Assembly: GCF_026151205.1 (NCBI RefSeq)
Contig: NC_087076.1
Location: forward strand, 14,991,675 to 15,051,674
DNA: 60,000 bases
DNA from: Bolinopsis microptera
Taxonomy: Eukaryota > Ctenophora > Tentaculata > Lobata > Bolinopsidae
Direction of reading: 5' to 3'
Positions within the stretch are counted from its first letter, which is position 1. Every line of letters starts with the position of its first letter. Of the stretch, positions 54,179-60,000 are shown piece after piece. A program made the translations under genes and the position numbers. Below the pieces are notes generated by a model. That model had not been told where the DNA came from. It did not search any database and was given only the letters and a program-made list of their open reading frames with translations.

Positions 54179-55980
54179 GACTGAATCCCTACCGGACGGA
54201 ATCACTACCACCCAAATATCACTACTGGTAGTGATTCAGTCCGGTAGTGATTCAGTCCTGAAATATACCTCAATCCCTACCAGTTGATCTTAGTTCACTA
54301 GTCTAATATCATGACGTGATCTGAGCCGGGGCTCTCATGGAGTGCTTGCTATGGGGCCTGGCAGACATGTGATCCACAGACTTACGTACGCAACGACGAG
54401 CCCTAACGAGAACTGGTTCGGATCAAGTCATCCATAATGACCTGCTATACGACAATACAGTGATGTGAACCTTCACATGCTCGGTATCTCAATCAGCTAG
54501 CGGGAATAATATATAAACCCGCAATGCCTGTGTTTATCTTATACCACTATGTCTTCCTCATCCATCGAGTTTATTCCTGGCAGAAAGAAAGGCAGCCGCA
54601 ACGTCCTCTACGATGGTCACCTCTACCACCTTAACAGAAAGAGGGAAGACAAGACCTACTGGAAGTGCAACAAGTGCAAGTCCCGCCTGATCCTTGTCCA
54701 GGACACCTTCTGTTCTGCTGCCCCTCATGATCACGAATCTCAACCAGCAGAAATTGCAGCCCACCGCTCCAAGTCTAAAATGAAGACCCTCGCAGCTACT
54801 ACTGAGAACTCAACTAAGCAGATTGTTGCAGACTCTGTCGCTGGACTATCCTTCGAAGCCTCGTCCCGGCTCAACTGTGATCCCAAGTCATTGGCACGAC
54901 TAGTCAGACGAGCCAGACAGAAAGCCTACTCCCATCCTGTCAACCCCATCTCCTTAGAAGACCTGGTGATTCCTCCTAACTACCTGACCTCTCCCGGTGG
55001 TGACACTATGTTGCTCTGGGACTCCTCCTACGACACCGACACCAGAAGATCTATCCTCCTTGGTACTGCAGACAACATCAACATCATCTATCAGTCAGAT
55101 CACCTCGTCGTGGATGGAACCTTTAAGACCTCTCCAGACCGAACTGGACTCCTACGGACCCTTCTACCCTCAGTCGGTGCTGGTGGACTATGAAATCGCT
55201 ATCAGAAACGCAGTCTCCAACGTCATGCAGATTGGAGCTCTCCCCTTCGTTCCAGTCAGTGATGTGGACCAGGCGTGGCGGCTTCTCAAACCTTCTCTTC
55301 CTGCTGAGATGACTGCCTTCGCAAGATACTTTGAGTCGACATGGATCGGAACCACCTCCACCCCTCCTCTCTTCAGGCACGACTCCTGGAATCACCACGA
55401 AGCGGCCCAGATCTTACTACCTCGCTCCAGCAACATCGCAGAGGGTTGGAACAGCGGCTTCGCCTCCTTGGTCTGGAAGTTCTTAGAGTGCATCAAGAGG
55501 GAGCAGGCTTTGACAGACGTGAAGATCACCAACATCCTCACCAGAAAACCCTTCAAGAGAGCAGCAAAGTGGGAGAAGTTTGACCTGGAGATGCAACGTA
55601 TGGTTGATGATTATGATAACTTTGGGGATGTTACCGAGTTTCTGAAAGCTGTTGGATCTAAGATTTTGGGTTAATGCTTTAATGTTTACTTATTATTGTG
55701 TGATTTAAATTACTGTATCAGTATATTATCTATTATTCTTTGACCAAATTTCTGCAATTATCACGAAAAATGTAATAATAATTAACAAAAAATAAAATAA
55801 TTAACTAATGAAATACGAATAATTATGCCTTTATTGCAAAGTTCAGTAGGGATCACATCAAAGTGGTTAGGTCTAGATATTAGCGGTAGTGATTCAGTCC
55901 GGTAGTGATTCAGTCCTGAAATATACCTCAATCCCTACCAATAGTGATTGGTAGTGATTCAGTCCGTTAGGGATTCAGTC
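54179..55980 (+). mobile_element. Decayed Mutator-like (MULE) transposon with FLYWCH finger
   Basis: The terminal inverted repeats GACTGAATCCCTACCGGAC (54179) and the complement of 55946-55980 match over about 35 bp with few differences. A further perfect 56-bp direct repeat lies just inside each end (54227-54282 and 55885-55940). The enclosed coding region is a FLYWCH-MULE transposase relic. No clear 8-10 bp target-site duplication was found, so the ends may be slightly misplaced. Confidence 0.75.
54549..55674 (+). pseudogene. FLYWCH-MULE transposase relic with internal deletions
   Basis: The first frame (54549 to about 55135) has a FLYWCH zinc finger in residues 8-68 (LYDGHLYHLNRK, WKCNKCKS, HDHES) and the start of the MULE domain, VVDGTFKTSP, with the first catalytic Asp. 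The frame then shifts by one: from about 55138 the protein goes on in the other frame with LVDYEIAIRNAVSN (second Asp), ALPFVPVSDV, STWIG and SSNIAEGWNSGFASLV, ending at 55674. Compared with family members, roughly 50 residues are missing at the shift and a similar stretch holding the Cys-His motif is missing after the second Asp. It therefore cannot be active. Confidence 0.85.
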
Positions 55981-56315
55981 ATGTAGTGATTCGGTCCGTT
56001 CACCAAATATTTCAATACTTTCTGCGTGACAATTTTAGAAAAAACGTTCAATCGCATTTCGCGGTCATTAAATTTGGCTGTTGGATTGAATTTGTAGTTG
56101 GCGTCTATAGATTACAACTTTGGCCGACTGCCATTATCAATGGCTCAGCTCCTGGTTTGTGGTTTAATTTAATTGAATGTTGTGCAAATAATAAGTTACA
56201 AACGGAAACACAATTAATAACTTTAAAATGCGATCTACACAATACAGTAGTAACATTTAATTGATCAAAATTTCGAATATTTCCTATCGACAAATTCTTT
56301 ATGGATCGTCAAGTT

Positions 56316-58345
56316 CTAACAAAGTCCATCAGTCTCTGTCTCCCAGACCACTGTAAGGTTGTCAGTGTAGAGAACAACGTTTCCGTCATCCTGTATTTGC
56401 AACATGGTACCTTCGGTGTTAGGAGTTCTGGAGCTCCAGAGTGCTTCACCTTCTGTGCTGTATATGACGAGGTTGCTATCATGTTGGAATGCAAGACCTT
56501 TTACTGAGCCGTTAGTTCCAGAGGACCAAAGCGAGTTTCCATTGCAGTCAAGTACCAAGTCTCCTTCTTGCTGCATCCTAAATGTGTAATTTCCATTGGG
56601 AGACGTCAGTGAAGAGCCAAGTTCCAGTGCGATGAAGGATGTGTCACCTACGTAGCAAACGCTTTCGATACAGCATCGTTCTGCAATATTACAAGCTTGA
56701 GATTCAGTTTCCTCCCCCTCACAGTCAGCTCCATTATCAGCTGGGGCGGGGTTTGTACAGGATCTAGTTCTTGTCTGTGTTCCATTTCCACAAGATACTG
56801 AGCAGTCAGACCAGTCTCCAAAGTCACTCCATCCACCATCAATTGGGTCACATCTGCCGACAGTCTCTGTCTCCCAAACCACTGTAAGGTTGTCAGTGTA
56901 GAGAACAACGTTTCCGTCATCCTGTACTTGCAAAATGGTACCTTCTGTGTTAGCAGTTCTGGAGCTCCAGAGTGCTTCACCTTCTGTGCTGTATATGACG
57001 AGGTTGCTATCATGTTGGAATGCAAGACCGTTTACTGAGCCGCTAGTTCCAGAGGACCAAAGCGAGTTTTCATTGCAGTCAAGTACCAAGTCTCCTTCTC
57101 GCTGCATCCTTAATGTATAATTTCCATTGGGAGACGTCATTGAAGAGCCAAATTCCAGTGCGATGAAGGATGTGTCACCTACGTAGCAAACGCTTTCGAT
57201 ACAGCATCGTTCTGCAATATTACAAGCTTGAGATTCAAATTCTCCCCCTCACAGTCAGCTCCATTATCAGCTGGGGCGGGGTTTGTACAGGATCTAGTTC
57301 TTGTCTGTGTTCCATTTCCACAAGATACTGAGCAGTCAGACCAGTCTCCAAAGTCACTCCATCCACCATCAATTGGGTCACATCTGCCGACAGTCTCTGT
57401 CTCCCAAACCACTGTAAGGTTGTCAGTGTAGAGAACAACGTTTCCGTCATCCTGTACTTGCAAAATGGTACCTTCTGTGTTAGCAGTTCTGGAGCTCCAG
57501 AGTGCTTCACCTTCTGTGCTGTATATGACGAGGTTGCTATCATGTTGGAATGCAAGACCGTTTACTGAGCCGCTAGTTCCAGAGGACCAAAGCGAGTTTT
57601 CATTGCAGTCAAGTACCAAGTCTCCTTCTCGCTGCATCCTTAATGTATAATTTCCATTGGGAGACGTCATTGAAGAGCCAAATTCCAGTGCGATGAAGGA
57701 TGTGTCACCTACGTAGCAAACGCTTTCGATACAGCATCGTTCTGCAATATTACAAGCTTGAGATTCAAAATTCTCCCCCTCACAGTCAGCTCCATTATCA
57801 GCTGGGGCGGGGTTTGTACAGGATCTAGTTCTTGTCTGTGTTCCATTTCCACAAGATACTGAGCAGTCAGACCAGTCTCCAAAGTCACTCCATCCACCAT
57901 CAATTGGGTCACATCTTCCAACAGTCTCTGTCTCCCAAACCACTGTAAGGTTGTCAGTGTAGAGAACAACGTTTCCGTCATCCTGTACTTGCAACATGGT
58001 ACCTTCGGTGTTAGGAGTTCTGGAGCTCCAGAGTGCTTCACCTTCTGTGCTGTATATGACGAGGTTGCTATCATGTTGGAATGAAAGACCTTTTACTGAG
58101 CCGTTAGTTCCAGAGGACCAAAGCGAGTTTCCATTGCAGTCAAGTACCAAGTCTCCTTCTTGCTGCATGCTAAATGTATAATTTCCATTGGGAGACGTCA
58201 GTGACGAGCCAAGTTCCAGTGCGATGAAGGATGTGTCACCTACGTAGCAAACGCTTTCGATACAGCATCGTTCTCCAATATTACAAGCTGATGTTGCAAG
58301 AACAAACAGTAAGGCTAAAAGAGTAGATGAGAAAAACTTTATCAT
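56316..58345 (-). pseudogene. Secreted bulb-lectin/TSP1 repeat protein with 1-bp frameshift
   Basis: A single-exon frame starts with a signal peptide (MIKFFSSTLLALLFVLATSA). It then alternates four B-type (GNA-like) lectin domains with three TSP1 domains. Each lectin has intact QxDxNxVxY mannose-site motifs (QHDSNLVIY, QDDGNVVLY) and each TSP1 has WSDFGDWSDCSVSCGNG. The repeat unit is 531 bp. At 57237-57239 one A of a four-A run is missing relative to the sister copy (57767-57770), shifting frame after TSP1 number 2; the frame resumes and ends normally at 56316. With that base the protein would have about 675 residues. The gap may be a true null allele or a sequencing error. The middle two lectin copies are almost identical. 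Likely role: extracellular glycan binding in mucus, matrix or defence. Confidence 0.85.
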
Positions 58346-58467
58346 TGTAACAAAATCCTCAAGCTCAGATCAAAATAATGAGAATTGAAATGTTGTTGCC
58401 GGTCTTAAACATCCAACATGGGGGCATGTCGGTGTAGATCTTTCGAGGTTGGAATTTGGGAGTGGTC

Positions 58468-58735
58468 CAGCTGAAGACTTATACCAGCTGGTGAATTGAA
58501 AAACAATAGCGGTTATAGTGAGAGACTGCCAGACATCTTTTCATGTTGAAGATTAAACTAACATAAACAAAAGGTGGAAGAACGTACGGCTGTGTTTACC
58601 GAAAAGGGAGAAGGAGGAGTCCAGCAGAACACTTATACCAGTTAGTGATTGGAAAACAATTAATATTAGAGTGTGAGACATGTCTTCATGTTGAAATAAC
58701 AATAAAGGTGGAAAGATGTACGGTTTTGCTAACTC
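58468..58735. repeat. Diverged tandem duplication upstream of the lectin gene
   Basis: The segment from 58468 (ACTTATACCAGCTGGTGAATTG to AGGTGGAAGAACGTACGG) recurs at 58630-58725 with differences. It covers about 100-130 bp per copy in the presumed promoter region of the lectin gene. Confidence 0.65.
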
Positions 58736-59411
58736 ATGGGGAGATGGATGGAAAAATAACAATTGGAGTGTGGGAAATGTGCAATGGGCATTGAAGAGTT
58801 CTGTTAAGTTCTATATCAAATGGTCCTTCACTAAGCTACAATTGGGTGGGGCCATCAGACATATTTTTGGTGGAAACCTTCCAAAAAAGGTCAGCTCAAT
58901 GGAACCAATCCACAGACAGTATTAAAGAGATTACTAAACACGATAAACATTATACGTTTGTACCACCCATTAATATTATATATTACATATTGATATAAAC
59001 CGGGGATAATGAGGTCTGACTGTCTGATCGTCTTCTTATAGCGTTCGATGTCTGTGTGAAGGTAAAACGGTGACATCCTCTGGATCGGGTGACCAACAAA
59101 TGAACCCTAGTTCCCACGCAGTTAACAGGTGACCAATCAGCTTAATTGGGTGACCAATCAGCTTAAATCCCAAAACGACAACTGAACCCAGGTCATATCA
59201 CAACTGCACCGAAATCGGAAATACGACAACTGAACCCAACGATAAGGGGCCATATAAGGAATTCAATTCCTTGTTAGTTTCAGGGTTTTGACAACATTTG
59301 CTTGAGTTACTGGGTTAGTATTGGTTCAGGGTTAAAGGTAGAGGATAAGGCCGGGCTTTTGTATGTCCGCAAATTCCACGGAATTTTAAAATTTAAATCC
59401 AGATAGACCGT

Positions 59412-60000
59412 ATGGATAACGCCAGCGGCGGAGAGACGACAACATCACCCTCCGTAATGTTTACCTCAGCTACAGGACGATCCCTGTTTGCTACACTCCT
59501 CATCAGCTTCGCCACCTTTAACATACGTGGCCTCGGTTCTTGTGATGATCCAGACGACATCCACAGCAAACGGGAGCAACTGGGTACCGATTGTCTACGG
59601 TACGGCATAGATATCTGCGCTATTCAGGAGACTAAGGTTGTAAAACCGGATTCTTGCAGTCTTAGCAACGGATACAAACTATTATTGTTTGAGCAGAAAA
59701 ATGGCCGGCACTATGGACTCGGTTTTGTTATCAGTCCCCGATTTATTGACTATGTGGTATGCTGGAACAGTATCAGTGATCGAGTAAGCTTTTTGGACCT
59801 AGAACTCCCTACAAAATCTGGAAAATTTATCAAATGTAGGGTGGTCAATGTATATGGGCCACACAAGAAACTTGCAGAAAATGATCAACAACTGTTGATT
59901 AATTTTTACGGCCAAGTTAGGGACGCTCTAAACGTCCCTGCTAATGTTGAGATATTTGTTTTGGGAGATTTTAATTCAAAGTTGGGAAAAATGACTGTTT
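59412..60000 (+). CDS. Non-LTR retrotransposon endonuclease, 5' part, runs off window
   Basis: Open from the ATG at 59412 to the window end (196 codons). It is an apurinic-endonuclease-like domain of LINE elements: FATFNIRGLG, ICAIQETK (with the catalytic Glu), VVNVYGPH and VLGDFNSKLG in the usual order. The reverse transcriptase would follow beyond 60000. The clade cannot be set from this part. The 5' region (59085-59240) repeats GTGACCAATCAGCTTAA and ACGACAACTGAACCCA. Confidence 0.88.
   Translation, partial: MDNASGGETTTSPSVMFTSATGRSLFATLLISFATFNIRGLGSCDDPDDIHSKREQLGTDCLRYGIDICAIQETKVVKPDSCSLSNGYKLLLFEQKNGRHYGLGFVISPRFIDYVVCWNSISDRVSFLDLELPTKSGKFIKCRVVNVYGPHKKLAENDQQLLINFYGQVRDALNVPANVEIFVLGDFNSKLGKMTV

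Noticed and set aside
58716-58925. 69-aa plus frame upstream of the lectin gene
   Set aside because: It overlaps a diverged tandem duplication and shows no domain or signal.

Overview
The window is nuclear DNA of an animal, most likely an early-branching metazoan such as a cnidarian, sponge or placozoan. The evidence is spliced genes with GT/AG introns, an LRR-Roc-COR-Death protein, a secreted bulb-lectin/thrombospondin protein, a trefoil plus crystallin-like fragment, GGTTAG/CCTAAC-type motifs and a rich load of eukaryotic transposons (Penelope-like, non-LTR, FLYWCH-MULE, Harbinger-like MITEs). The species cannot be fixed from the sequence alone. The DNA is AT-rich and full of mini- and microsatellites.

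The backbone is one large minus-strand gene, 47855 down to 10567. I rebuilt it as 14 coding exons whose splice sites and phases all agree, giving 1163 codons with no internal stop. It encodes a ROCO protein: possible N-myristoylation site, about 13 leucine-rich repeats, a Roc GTPase with intact nucleotide-binding motifs, a COR domain and a C-terminal Death domain. One short exon (13765-13850) was found only because the phases of its neighbours demanded it.

The introns of this gene hold most of the rest of the window. Intron 4, which splits the Roc domain, is filled by a 13,808-bp element (19850-33657). It has near-identical inverted termini built of decameric TAGCG-type arrays and a perfect 8-bp target-site duplication (GAAGAAGA). 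No transposase reading frame is visible in it. It carries a 2-kb 16-bp minisatellite, MITEs and a tRNA-like sequence as cargo, and removing it leaves an intron of about 181 bp. This is the best candidate for an undescribed system here. Intron 3 holds an apparently functional Penelope-like RT/GIY-YIG reading frame and, on the opposite strand, a nested three-exon gene for a small type I membrane protein whose two introns are each filled by a different minisatellite. Intron 11 holds a broken gene fragment (papain C-terminus, trefoil, beta-gamma-crystallin-like).

Upstream of the ROCO gene are a 2.2-kb array of a 28-bp repeat (48306-50480), a long CT tract, a decayed FLYWCH-MULE transposon (54179-55980), a minus-strand secreted protein with four bulb-type lectin and three TSP1 domains interrupted by a 1-bp deletion (56316-58345), and the 5' end of a non-LTR retrotransposon endonuclease running off the window (59412-60000). 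Downstream of the ROCO gene (1-10530) no confident gene is visible; the region holds a 707-bp tandem repeat, MITE remnants and weak open reading frames.
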